Notes: generated by a model from the sequence alone, not told the origin. Shown: positions 1 to 6,306, counted from the first letter of the stretch. The stretch is 7,152 nt of DNA from Chitinophagaceae bacterium UBA2791 (GCA_002352105.1 DEHV01000008.1:115583-122734), one strand, 5' to 3'. Translations and numbers: made by a program.

Positions 1-615
1 AAATTTTCGGATAATGACGAGCTGGCCACGTTGATCGCCATAGGGTTTGATGCTTCGTCCCTGATATTGTGCACTTCCGCGGGCGGCCTGCTGGACAACG
101 AGGGCAGGGTGATCCCGCTTATCGATAAGGTAGACGCATCGGTGCTGCAATACGTTAATTCAGAAAAGAGCGCGGCAGGGCTGGGCGGGATGGTCTCCAA
201 ACTCACGTTTACGCGGCTCGCCATCTCTTTAGGCATCAATGTGGTCATCTGCGGATTAAAAGGCGAACGACCGCTCACGGCTGCGCTGGAAAGGAAGAAC
301 GGCTCCTATTTTGCGCCGAAGAAACCCAACCTACGCGCCCGTCAGAAATGGCTGGCGAGCGGCTCTGTAACGCTGGGCGCTATTCGCATTGACAAGGGGG
401 CGGCCAGGGCGCTGCAATCCAGGAAAAGCCTGCTTACCGTAGGCATCCGGCAGGCGGAAGGAAAATTCGCGACCGGAGAAGTGGTGCAGTTGATGGATGA
501 AGAAGGCAGCATACTGGGCGTGGCAAAAGCCAGGCTCGACGCGCAGGCGATCAACCGGAAGCTGGCAGAGCGGAATGTCATCGCCGCGCATGCAGATGAT
601 ATTGTTTTATTTTAA
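1..615 (+). CDS. proB: Glutamate 5-kinase, C-terminal part (5'-truncated by window edge)
   Basis: Glutamate 5-kinase phosphorylates L-glutamate to gamma-glutamyl phosphate, the first and usually feedback-controlled step of proline synthesis, in the cytoplasm. The frame is open from base 1, so the gene begins before the window; 204 C-terminal residues are visible and an internal TTG at 31 is not a real start. Visible residues 2-6 (FSDND) match the conserved GDND substrate-binding motif of the amino-acid kinase fold. Residues 60-68 (GLGGMVSKL) match the GTGGM-TKL nucleotide-binding segment, with an altered first part. From about residue 112 the chain matches the PUA domain of bacterial ProB: RQKW at 114-117, then an I-x-x-D-x-GA-x-AL pattern, KSLL-x-VGI at 142-149 and F-x-x-GEVV near 156-162. 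It ends in DDIVLF, like the usual DD-hydrophobic tail. Proline inhibition is known for the family but cannot be read here. The gene sits 9 bases before proA, the usual proBA order. Identification is firm; the N-terminal half is not seen. Confidence 0.95.
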   Translation, partial: KFSDNDELATLIAIGFDASSLILCTSAGGLLDNEGRVIPLIDKVDASVLQYVNSEKSAAGLGGMVSKLTFTRLAISLGINVVICGLKGERPLTAALERKNGSYFAPKKPNLRARQKWLASGSVTLGAIRIDKGAARALQSRKSLLTVGIRQAEGKFATGEVVQLMDEEGSILGVAKARLDAQAINRKLAERNVIAAHADDIVLF

Positions 616-620
616 CTTTG
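613..620 (+). promoter_or_regulatory. Candidate Bacteroidota -7 promoter element before proA
   Basis: TAACTTTG matches the TAnnTTTG -7 consensus of the primary sigma factor of Bacteroidota exactly. Its first three bases are the proB stop codon, and it ends 4 bases before the proA ATG. A transcript starting from it would have almost no leader. No TTG or TTTG is seen at the expected -33 spacing (roughly 590-596), so this may be a partial promoter or a chance match. Weak support. Confidence 0.35.
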
Positions 621-624
621 CGCG

Positions 625-1866
625 ATGAAATCTGTTTTACCGCTTATTATAAAGACCCGGAATGCGGCGGGCAGCTTACAGCAATTGAGCAACGCGCAGA
701 TACAGCGCCTGCTGCGCGCGTTGAGCGATGAACTGCTCCGGCAAACCGGCGCGTTGATAAAAGCGAATCAAAAGGACCTGTCGAGGCAATCGCCCGACAA
801 TCCCAAGAACGACCGGCTGCTGTTAAATGAACAAAGAATAAAGGGAATTGCCGGCAGCATAAAAAAAGTGGCCACACTTCCCGATCCCACAGGAAATGTG
901 TTGGCAAAAAGAACATTGCCCAATGGATTGCAGTTGCAAAAGATTTCCGTGCCGCTGGGCGTGGTAGGGGCCATTTATGAATCCCGGCCAAATGTAACTT
1001 TTGATATTGCGGCGCTGTGCCTGCGCAGCCGGAACGCATGCGTATTGAAGGGAAGCGGCGACGCCGAGCATACCAACCGGGCGGCTATTGCCATCATCAA
1101 AAAAGTATTAAAACAACATGCCGTTAACCCCGATGCAGTCACGCTGCTTCCCTCCAATCGCGAAGTGGTGGAAGAAATGTTTACCGCCACCCGGTATATC
1201 GACGTGCTTATTCCCCGCGGCTCGGACGGATTGATCTCTTATGTGAGAAAAAACAGCCTCGTGCCGGTCATCGAAACAGGCGCAGGGGTATGCCATGTAT
1301 ATGTAGAATCCAAAGCCGACCTGAAGAAGGCGCTGGACATCGTAGTGAATGCAAAGGTCTCCCGCCCCTCCGTATGCAATGCGGCGGACGCTATACTGGT
1401 AGATAAAAAGGTCGCCAGGCCTTTTTTAAATAGCCTTAAGCCGGCATTTGAAAAATATGGGGTGGAGATATTTTCCGATAAGGAAGCGTACCCCCTGTTG
1501 AACGGCTATCCCTACCTGCGCAAGGCAAAGCCCGAGCATTTCGGCATGGAATTCCTGAGCCTTAAATGCGCCGTAAAGGTGGTGGATGATATCGACGACG
1601 CGTTGTCGCATATTTCCAAATACTCTACCCGTCATTCCGAAGCGATCGTTTCAGAAAACAAGAAAGCCTGCGAGCGCTTTGTAAAAGAAGTGGACGCCGC
1701 AGCCGTCTATACCAACGCTTCCACGCGTTTCACGGACGGCGAGGAATTCGGGCTGGGCGCCGAGATCGGCATCTCGACCCAGAAACTGCATGCCCGCGGG
1801 CCCTTTGCCTTGGAAAAACTCGTTACGGAAAAATGGGTCGTCAGGGGCAATGGCCAGGTTCGCTGA
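625..1866 (+). CDS. proA: Glutamate-5-semialdehyde dehydrogenase (gamma-glutamyl phosphate reductase)
   Basis: ProA reduces gamma-glutamyl phosphate with NADPH to glutamate-5-semialdehyde, which cyclises to pyrroline-5-carboxylate; this is the second step of proline synthesis, in the cytoplasm. The 413 residues match the usual family length of about 410-420. It is an aldehyde-dehydrogenase-superfamily protein. Visible landmarks are VPLGVVGAIYESRPNVT (109-125), LKGSGDAEHTNRA (141-153) in the cofactor region, LIPRG (195-199), VIETGAGVCHVYV (215-227), and the catalytic cysteine in RPSVCNA, Cys251. The C-terminal GLGAEIGISTQKLHARGP signature is followed by a terminal GNGQVR. The second residue after IPRG is not the glycine common in proteobacterial enzymes (IPRGSDGL here); I believe this is normal for Bacteroidota. 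The ATG at 625 lies 9 bases after the proB stop and gives a full-length N-terminus. No clear Shine-Dalgarno is present, typical for this phylum. Probably co-transcribed with proB, perhaps also from its own promoter. No convincing terminator lies in the 46 bases after it. Confidence 0.97.
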   Translation: MKSVLPLIIKTRNAAGSLQQLSNAQIQRLLRALSDELLRQTGALIKANQKDLSRQSPDNPKNDRLLLNEQRIKGIAGSIKKVATLPDPTGNVLAKRTLPNGLQLQKISVPLGVVGAIYESRPNVTFDIAALCLRSRNACVLKGSGDAEHTNRAAIAIIKKVLKQHAVNPDAVTLLPSNREVVEEMFTATRYIDVLIPRGSDGLISYVRKNSLVPVIETGAGVCHVYVESKADLKKALDIVVNAKVSRPSVCNAADAILVDKKVARPFLNSLKPAFEKYGVEIFSDKEAYPLLNGYPYLRKAKPEHFGMEFLSLKCAVKVVDDIDDALSHISKYSTRHSEAIVSENKKACERFVKEVDAAAVYTNASTRFTDGEEFGLGAEIGISTQKLHARGPFALEKLVTEKWVVRGNGQVR

Positions 1867-1912
1867 TCCTGCAGACCAGGGCAATGGCTGAATAGGCTTT
1901 GGCCGATAACCG

Positions 1913-2719
1913 CTACCTGATGACGATCTGCTTTTGATCGTACCGGATAGCGGCAAATATGCCCACCCCTCCTTCTATATTGGACCTTATCTTCGAAGGT
2001 TGCACCAACGGGTTAAAATTAGAGAGGCGCGCTCCGTTCACCGATTGGATATAGTCGTAATGCTCTTTCTGCAGGGAGTATAACCTGACGGTCACCGTAT
2101 CGCCTTTGGCGTAGCCTTCTTTGGAAAAAACGCTGAACGATTGTCCGTTAAAAGAAAGATCGCTCATGTATACGTCCGTGGAAGACGCATTAAAATCATT
2201 TAGTTTGCGGGCGATCATCAGCCGGTAAAAGTTTTCTGTTTCGGGAGGATCGGGAATAACGACGCCCACGCTGAAACCGCCCTGCTCCTGTTCAAGCGGC
2301 TTGCTGACCAACTGCTTAATCTGCACCAACGGCTGGCTAAAACGGGTAGACGCGCTAACGGTCCTTTTTCCCCCGTCCGTGACCGTAAGCGTATAGGTCT
2401 TGGCGGCGTCCGGCTCAAACCTTTTATACCGCGCGTAGTTGTACCATCTTCCATGCTCCCAGTCGTGCAATTCTTTGTTTTGAAGGGTGTCGCGGGTAAC
2501 GCCGTCGGAGAACACCACTACGGCGTCTGCAAGGGGTCTGTTGATCGCGGTATCGGTATAAGGCAGGCTTTCCGTGAGCAGGCATTTAAGGATCGAACCC
2601 TCTTCGAGGTACATTTCCACAGCGATCTCCGAATCATAAGGAGGCGCTGCCAGTTCGATCTTTTTTTGGCAGGAAACGCTTATGGCCAGGATCAGTAAGA
2701 CAATGCTCAAAAACCTCAT
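1913..2719 (-). CDS. DUF4249 family lipoprotein, partner of the adjacent TonB-dependent receptor
   Basis: A 268-aa protein with an N-terminal lipoprotein-type signal: MR, a hydrophobic stretch to residue 15, then a loose lipobox ending at Cys17 (SVSC). I chose the ATG at 2719 because it starts this signal and lies 4 bases after the receptor stop; an in-frame ATG at 2788 would put 23 receptor-overlapping residues before the signal. The mature part is polar and beta-rich, with a FSDG segment near 70 and TYTLTVTDGG near 108-117, suggesting immunoglobulin- or fibronectin-like sheets. The C-terminal PSKIRSNIEGGVGIFAA (241-257) matches the SNI-x-GGLGIFG signature of DUF4249. In Bacteroidota such genes commonly follow a TonB-dependent receptor, as here, so it is probably an outer-membrane-anchored accessory to uptake, analogous in position to SusD. 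The ligand is unknown. The 4-base spacing suggests translational coupling with the receptor. Family call is good; role is inference. Confidence 0.85.
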   Translation of the reverse strand: MRFLSIVLLILAISVSCQKKIELAAPPYDSEIAVEMYLEEGSILKCLLTESLPYTDTAINRPLADAVVVFSDGVTRDTLQNKELHDWEHGRWYNYARYKRFEPDAAKTYTLTVTDGGKRTVSASTRFSQPLVQIKQLVSKPLEQEQGGFSVGVVIPDPPETENFYRLMIARKLNDFNASSTDVYMSDLSFNGQSFSVFSKEGYAKGDTVTVRLYSLQKEHYDYIQSVNGARLSNFNPLVQPSKIRSNIEGGVGIFAAIRYDQKQIVIR

Positions 2720-2723
2720 ACCG

Positions 2724-5039
2724 CTAAAATTTGAAATTATACGTAATGCCGGGCAGTACAGGAAACAGCGATACCACCGTAGGCTCAATCGAGGTCACAT
2801 ACCCTTCTTTATTGTTTGTCTCTTCAAATGAAATATAATACGGGTTGCGCCGGCTATAGGCATTATACAGGCTAATGGTAATATCCTCGCTCCCTCTGCG
2901 GCTTTTCAATGCAATGACCAGGCTCAGGTCAAGGCGATGAACAGGGGCCAGCTGGTAATTTCCTCTTTGATCGTATACGGGAGTAATGCTGCGCGTGAGC
3001 CTGCCTGCCTGGTCCTGGAACACAAACCTCCCCACGGGGATGGTAATATAAGCGCCCGATCCATATATCCAGCTGCCGCTGAGCGTCAGTTTTTTGTTGA
3101 TCTTATGCATGCACACCAGCGAGAGATCGTGTCGCCGGTCATAGCGCGGATGAAAAGGTTTTCCGTTGTCAATATCCGGAAACATTCTTAAGCTCCAGGA
3201 AAGCGTATACCCCAGCCAGCCGGTGGTCCTGCCATTTTTCTTTTCAATATAAGACTCCACTCCATAAGCTTTGCCCTTGCCGTACACAAAATCATTTTCC
3301 AGCTTGGGGTTGCCGAATATATTGGCGCCGTCGCGAAAAGCGATCTGGTTATTCATCCATTTGTAATAGCCCTCCAAAGAGAAATAAAAACTGTTGTTAC
3401 CGATCGATTCGGACCAGCCGAAGCTGACCTGGTCGGCATATTGCGGAAGGGTCTTTTCCGTGGAAGGATACCACATGTCGATGGGCATCGAGGATGAATT
3501 CAACGCTGCCAGGTGAAGGTATTGATACATCCGGGTATAGCTTGCTTTCAGGGCCGCCTTCTCTCCCATGTTCAGCCGGGCCCCGAACCTCGGCTCCAGG
3601 TTTGCCTGCCATTTTCTACCTGCATAAAACCCCGAAACCCGCAGTCCGCCCGATAATGCCAATCTTTGTCCATCATCCCATTCCGTATGCATGAACGCGC
3701 CCCATTCGTTGCCCGAGGCTTTTTCGCCCGCTTTATAGTCGCTCAGTTCAGAAGAAGATTTGAAGTCGCCGATATTCAGCTTATGAAACTGCCCGTCCAT
3801 CCCCAGGCTCCAGCGCAGCGGCCCCTCGGTGATCGCGCTGGCCGCTACTTTCATTCCAACGGTTTGAACGGCCGATTTAAGCTCCAGGCGATTATAGCCA
3901 TAACTGTTCAACAGCCTGTAGTCGTATCCCGAATAAAATAACGTGCTGGTAACGGCAGCCTTATTGTTCAGCAACGATTTCCAGTTGAGGGATCCCAGCT
4001 GGTTGCCCCAGGAAAGGTCTGTGGCCGATTGGGGATCGGAACTAAATTGATCCCTGCCCCGGTAAGCCGTCAGCCAAAGAGTGTTGTTCCTGTTTATTTT
4101 CCAGTCGGACCGGAAGTTGATGTCATCAAAAAAATAATCGGGTATCGGCTGATAATCCTTTTTTCTCCGGTTGGCCTTATTCATCGCCGCAGTAAATATA
4201 TCGAAATAGGTGCGTCTTGCAGACAGGATAAAAGAGGACTTTCCCTTTTCTATCGGCGACTCAACAGAAACCCTGGAAGATAAAATGCCGATGCCGCCGG
4301 TCACCGCGAGAGAATCCGTCGAACCCGGCCGGGAGGATATATCCAGCACGGAAGACAGCCGCCCGCTGTATTTTGCGGGATAGGCGGCTTTATACAGTTT
4401 GGCATTCCGGATAGCATCGTTGTTAAAAACGCTGAACAACCCAAGCAGGTGATTGGGATTGTACACCGGAACATCATCCAGCAGGATCTGGTTCTGGTCT
4501 GCCCCCCCTCCCCTCACATAAAAACCCGACAAGCCCTCTCCGCCCCCCTTGACGCCCGGCTTCAATTGCAATATCTTGATAATGTCGACCTCTCCCAGGA
4601 TGGCAGGCAATCTTTTCGCCTCCATCGCAGAGATTATATCAGCGCCCATTTGCAGATCTGTAACCTTGCCCAGGGCGGAATTACCGGTAACCAATACCTC
4701 CTCAAGCGCCTGCGCATCCCGTTCCAATTCGATCATCGCGACGCCTTCCAGAAGCTGCAAGGTCAGTTCAAAAGGCTTATACCCTATCATGCTCACCAGT
4801 ATCCTGTCTTCCTTCTCAAACAACTTTTTAGGAATAGCGACGGAGCCGATCGAATCGCTGCTGACACTGAACCTGCTATTCAAAAACTGGATGGTAGCCC
4901 CGCTTAGCGCCTGGCCGGAAAACTTGTCTTTGACCACTGCCGAATGGGTATCTCCCTGCGCAAAAGCATTGTCCGCCCATGACAGCATAAGAAACAGGCA
5001 GATAACAACTGAAGCGCCCGAGGCTGATTTCCGTATCAT
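2724..5039 (-). CDS. TonB-dependent outer-membrane receptor with carboxypeptidase-regulatory-like N-terminal domain
   Basis: A 771-aa outer-membrane transporter that would import a substrate using energy passed from the inner membrane by TonB-ExbBD. Residues 1-27 are a Sec signal peptide (positive MIRK, hydrophobic core 11-20, cleavage after NAFA). Residues about 30-110 fit the carboxypeptidase-regulatory-like beta domain found on many Bacteroidota receptors. The segment EEVLVTG (113-119) leads into the plug, about 125-235, with GFYVRGGGADQNQILLDDVPVYN (172-194) and YPAKYSGRLSSVLDI (220-234), both highly characteristic. The rest is a beta-barrel rich in alternating aromatic residues, ending in YNFKF with a terminal phenylalanine, the usual outer-membrane insertion signal. 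I chose ATG 5039 over in-frame ATG 5072 because it starts directly at the signal peptide. Length is shorter than SusC proteins (about 1000 aa), so it belongs to the receptor class paired with DUF4249, not SusD. Substrate unknown. It heads an operon with the next gene; a 459-base leader region with repeats lies upstream. Confidence 0.93.
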   Translation of the reverse strand: MIRKSASGASVVICLFLMLSWADNAFAQGDTHSAVVKDKFSGQALSGATIQFLNSRFSVSSDSIGSVAIPKKLFEKEDRILVSMIGYKPFELTLQLLEGVAMIELERDAQALEEVLVTGNSALGKVTDLQMGADIISAMEAKRLPAILGEVDIIKILQLKPGVKGGGEGLSGFYVRGGGADQNQILLDDVPVYNPNHLLGLFSVFNNDAIRNAKLYKAAYPAKYSGRLSSVLDISSRPGSTDSLAVTGGIGILSSRVSVESPIEKGKSSFILSARRTYFDIFTAAMNKANRRKKDYQPIPDYFFDDINFRSDWKINRNNTLWLTAYRGRDQFSSDPQSATDLSWGNQLGSLNWKSLLNNKAAVTSTLFYSGYDYRLLNSYGYNRLELKSAVQTVGMKVAASAITEGPLRWSLGMDGQFHKLNIGDFKSSSELSDYKAGEKASGNEWGAFMHTEWDDGQRLALSGGLRVSGFYAGRKWQANLEPRFGARLNMGEKAALKASYTRMYQYLHLAALNSSSMPIDMWYPSTEKTLPQYADQVSFGWSESIGNNSFYFSLEGYYKWMNNQIAFRDGANIFGNPKLENDFVYGKGKAYGVESYIEKKNGRTTGWLGYTLSWSLRMFPDIDNGKPFHPRYDRRHDLSLVCMHKINKKLTLSGSWIYGSGAYITIPVGRFVFQDQAGRLTRSITPVYDQRGNYQLAPVHRLDLSLVIALKSRRGSEDITISLYNAYSRRNPYYISFEETNNKEGYVTSIEPTVVSLFPVLPGITYNFKF

Positions 5040-5070
5040 AAATAAAGCAAGCGCGTTAATATATATACAC

Positions 5071-5081
5071 ATTGACTCAAT
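5071..5081. repeat. 11-bp palindrome upstream of the receptor gene
   Basis: ATTGACTCAAT is a perfect inverted repeat around a central C, 32 bases before the receptor ATG and beside an AT-rich run (TATATATAT, 5059-5067). Its size and position fit a small dimer-binding operator near a promoter, but a chance palindrome of this length cannot be excluded. Confidence 0.35.
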
Positions 5082-5124
5082 AAAACACGAATGGGTTTTT
5101 CAACGCTGTTATGCCTTAGGATCT

Positions 5125-5149
5125 CTTTGGGGGTTTTCAGGTATGGATT
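5125..5149. repeat. Degenerate copy of the TTTTCAGGTAT motif
   Basis: On the + strand this reads CTTTGG, three G, the 11-mer TTTTCAGGTAT (5134-5144), then GGATT. The same order, CTTTGG, spacer, the identical 11-mer, then (A)GGAT, occurs in the hairpin at 5242-5279 about 120 bases away. Here the stem-forming bases are missing, so only the flanks and the 11-mer are shared. Confidence 0.5.
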
Positions 5150-5183
5150 TCCGTTATGCGGGAGAAGACGATACAGATTTCCG

Positions 5184-5205
5184 TCTTCCGGTAAAGCCGG
5201 GAAGA
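5184..5205. repeat. Inverted repeat (hairpin), not terminator-like
   Basis: TCTTCCGG (5184-5191) and CCGGGAAGA (5197-5205) pair over eight positions with one bulged base, around a five-base loop TAAAG. No T-run follows on either strand, so it does not look like an intrinsic terminator. It would lie in the receptor leader if transcription begins upstream of it. Confidence 0.45.
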
Positions 5206-5241
5206 TATAATGTCCGGTCCAGCAGTATTAAAGTTTGAGGA

Positions 5242-5279
5242 CTTTGGAAATATCCTTTTTCAGGTATAGGATATCAAAG
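5242..5279. repeat. 12-bp bulged inverted repeat with a repeated 11-mer in its loop
   Basis: The + strand reads CTTTG, a GAA bulge, ATATCCT, loop TTTTCAGGTAT (5257-5267), AGGATAT, CAAAG. The arms pair over 7 and then 5 bp around the three-base bulge. The loop sequence is found again exactly at 5134-5144, and its first eight bases once more at 5324-5331. It could be a regulator site or an RNA structure in the receptor leader. No T-run follows on the - strand, so it is not a standard terminator. Confidence 0.5.
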
Positions 5280-5430
5280 GGATTGGAACCGAAAGAAAGT
5301 AAAAAAAAGCCTTGTTTCCAACCTTTTCAGGGAATATTTTTAGCGAATGACGGAATAATACCGGGGAAGGACCGCCTGCCGGGTACGCGGATGAGGCAAT
5401 ACTGTAAGAAACCCTGCGCGGGATCAGGCG

Positions 5431-5449
5431 AAAAGCCTCAAAATAGGCT
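5431..5449 (-). terminator. Weak terminator-like hairpin behind the sigma factor gene
   Basis: On the - strand, AGCCT, a six-base loop ATTTTG, then AGGCT is followed by TTT C. It lies 50 bases after the sigma stop. The 5-bp stem and short T-run make it a weak candidate. An overlapping alternative stem (AGGC 5426-5429 with GCCT 5435-5438) competes for the same bases. Confidence 0.25.
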
Positions 5450-5498
5450 CGTAAAGTAGCGCATGGCAAGAAATGCACGGAACCTTTGTTCAGCAGGG

Positions 5499-6077
5499 CT
5501 AAATGCCGGCAGTAAAAAACAGTAAAAGAAATAACAGCTTATCGAGCTGTGGGCGGATAGACTTCAGCGATTTTGACATCTTTTTTTCTACGGTTTTAAC
5601 CGAGATATCGAGGTTCTTTGCTATTTCCGAATAGGTCAGGCGCTGCTCCCGGTGCAGGCGGTAAATGACCTGTTGATCACCGGGGAGCGTAAGAATTATT
5701 TTTTGAAGTATCTGTTGAATATCCCTGAATACTACAGGATCGTCCTGCAAAATGTCGCTGGTTGCCTGGGTAAGCCTTTCATAAAAGGAATCGGCCTTCC
5801 TTTCATCCTTATACATCCTGAGCGCCCGGTAACGGGCAGATTGATGCAGATATGCTTTAAGCGAATCGATCTGCAATTCGCCCCGGCGTTTCCAGAGGTT
5901 TATAAAGATCTCCTGCACTGCATCTTCCGCGCCTGCCCGGCGGCGGAGAATATTAAATGCAGTAATGAACATATGAGCGGCATACCGGCGGTAGATCTCG
6001 CTAAACGCCCCTTCGTCGTTTTCTGAAATGCATTGCAGCAATTCAGCGTCCTGGTATGTTTGATAAATCCTTTTCAT
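5499..6077 (-). CDS. ECF-type RNA polymerase sigma-70 factor (Bacteroidota FecI-like)
   Basis: A 192-aa alternative sigma factor that would direct RNA polymerase to a small set of promoters, typically of outer-membrane uptake genes. Region 2 spans about 24-92, with FSEIYRRYAAHMF (25-37) and AEDAVQEIFINLWKRR (50-65), the core-binding and -10 recognition part. Region 4 spans about 122-178, with TLPGDQQVIYRLHRE (130-144) and a helix-turn-helix LTYSEIAKNLDISVKTVEKK (147-166) for the -35. The C-terminus LLFLLLFFTAGI is a hydrophobic tail common in Bacteroidota ECF factors. The length is normal and the ATG at 6077 begins a typical N-terminus. AGG lies close to the ATG, a poor Shine-Dalgarno. Such genes are usually followed by a FecR anti-sigma gene; none follows here. 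It sits between a SusD-like gene upstream, from which it is cut off by a strong terminator, and the receptor operon 459 bases downstream, so its targets are unclear. Family call is firm. Confidence 0.95.
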   Translation of the reverse strand: MKRIYQTYQDAELLQCISENDEGAFSEIYRRYAAHMFITAFNILRRRAGAEDAVQEIFINLWKRRGELQIDSLKAYLHQSARYRALRMYKDERKADSFYERLTQATSDILQDDPVVFRDIQQILQKIILTLPGDQQVIYRLHREQRLTYSEIAKNLDISVKTVEKKMSKSLKSIRPQLDKLLFLLLFFTAGI

Positions 6078-6153
6078 TACCTCGCGGGCAGTGATATCAT
6101 CATGTTTTTCTTACTGTAAAATAAGACAATTTATCCTCAGTTAGAAAGCTATA

Positions 6154-6167
6154 GAAGAACCTTCTTC
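6154..6167. repeat. 14-bp dyad, possible operator for the sigma factor gene
   Basis: GAAGAACCTTCTTC has perfect 6-bp inverted arms around a central CC. It lies about 77 bases before the sigma ATG, immediately upstream of the near-match -7 element, a position where a repressor or activator dimer could bind. Sequence symmetry is the only evidence. Confidence 0.35.
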
Positions 6168-6175
6168 AAGCGGCA

Positions 6176-6194
6176 TTATTCAAAAACCCTTACC
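6176..6194. repeat. 19-bp direct repeat, copy near the sigma factor gene
   Basis: TTATTCAAAAACCCTTACC on the + strand, identical to 6227-6245, start to start 51 bases. On the - strand it reads GGTAAGG G TTTTT GAATAA. Unlike the other copy it has no complementary left arm just upstream, so alone it does not form a hairpin. Confidence 0.85.
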
Positions 6195-6226
6195 GGATCC
6201 CTGTTCCTCCATTTTTTTAACGTCAT

Positions 6227-6245
6227 TTATTCAAAAACCCTTACC
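6227..6245. repeat. 19-bp direct repeat, copy inside the terminator
   Basis: Identical to 6176-6194 over all 19 bases. This copy supplies part of the 3' arm and the whole U-tract of the intrinsic terminator of the SusD-like gene. On the - strand a GGATC also precedes both copies, at different distances (8 bases before GGTAAGG here, 1 base in the other), which fits a decayed local duplication. Confidence 0.85.
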
Positions 6246-6293
6246 CGCGGACCGATCCTCGCCTTTCAACGAAGAACGATCCCGCGGGCAAGG
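6233..6293 (-). terminator. Strong intrinsic terminator of the SusD-like gene
   Basis: On the - strand, 13 bases after the SusD-like stop, CCTTGCCCGCGG (6293-6282) pairs with CCGCGGGTAAGG (6250-6239): 11 Watson-Crick pairs and one G-U. Inside, TCTTCG (6275-6270) pairs with CGAGGA (6261-6256) around an eight-base loop. The stem is followed by G and then five T (6237-6233). This is a GC-rich stem plus U-tract and should stop the upstream transcript before the sigma gene. Confidence 0.88.
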
Positions 6294-6306
6294 TTCAACA
6301 TCCCTG

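Larger units (their letters stand above)
5040..5498. other. 459-base intergenic region between sigma factor and receptor genes
   Basis: No reading frame here resembles a known protein; in particular there is no FecR-like anti-sigma gene or recognisable remnant. The stretch presumably carries the receptor promoter and leader on the - strand. It holds an 11-bp palindrome next to the receptor start, two hairpin-forming inverted repeats, a repeated 11-mer, a weak terminator-like hairpin behind the sigma gene, and a run of eight T on the - strand (5301-5308) with no proper stem in front of it. A TAnnTTTG promoter with correct -33 spacing was not found before the receptor, so its promoter may be of another sigma class. 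Confidence 0.7.
6078..6306. promoter_or_regulatory. 229-base intergenic region upstream of the sigma factor gene
   Basis: It holds the terminator of the SusD-like gene, both copies of a 19-bp direct repeat and a 14-bp dyad, and must also hold the sigma gene promoter. On the - strand TAGCTTTC (6144-6151) is one base off the TAnnTTTG -7 element, but no correctly spaced -33 TTTG was found. No protein-coding frame is supported. Confidence 0.5.

Noticed and set aside
1845..1888. 10-base direct repeat GGGCAATGGC, one copy at the end of proA and one after its stop
   Set aside because: Short, inside and just after a coding end, with no flanking structure; likely chance.
1867..1912. Bidirectional terminator between the convergent proA and DUF4249 genes
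   Set aside because: I looked for a stem with T-runs on both strands; only 3-4 bp pairings with no T-run were found.
1651..1956. 101-residue open frame on the - strand overlapping the end of proA
   Set aside because: Shadow of proA, with no family features and overlapping a firmly identified gene.
4549..5238. 229-residue open frame on the + strand
   Set aside because: It lies mostly antisense to the receptor gene, whose protein is clearly real. Its translation shows no family signature and it runs into the non-coding region.
5301..5308. Run of eight T on the - strand as a terminator
   Set aside because: No stable GC-rich stem precedes it on that strand.
5235..5459. 74-residue open frame on the + strand in the intergenic region
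   Set aside because: No recognisable motif and composition unlike the neighbouring proteins; it spans the repeats of the intergenic region. Likely chance.
5260..5478. 72-residue open frame on the - strand, considered as a FecR remnant
   Set aside because: No FecR-like segment and no membrane helix followed by a FecR domain; there is no good reason to call it a gene or pseudogene.
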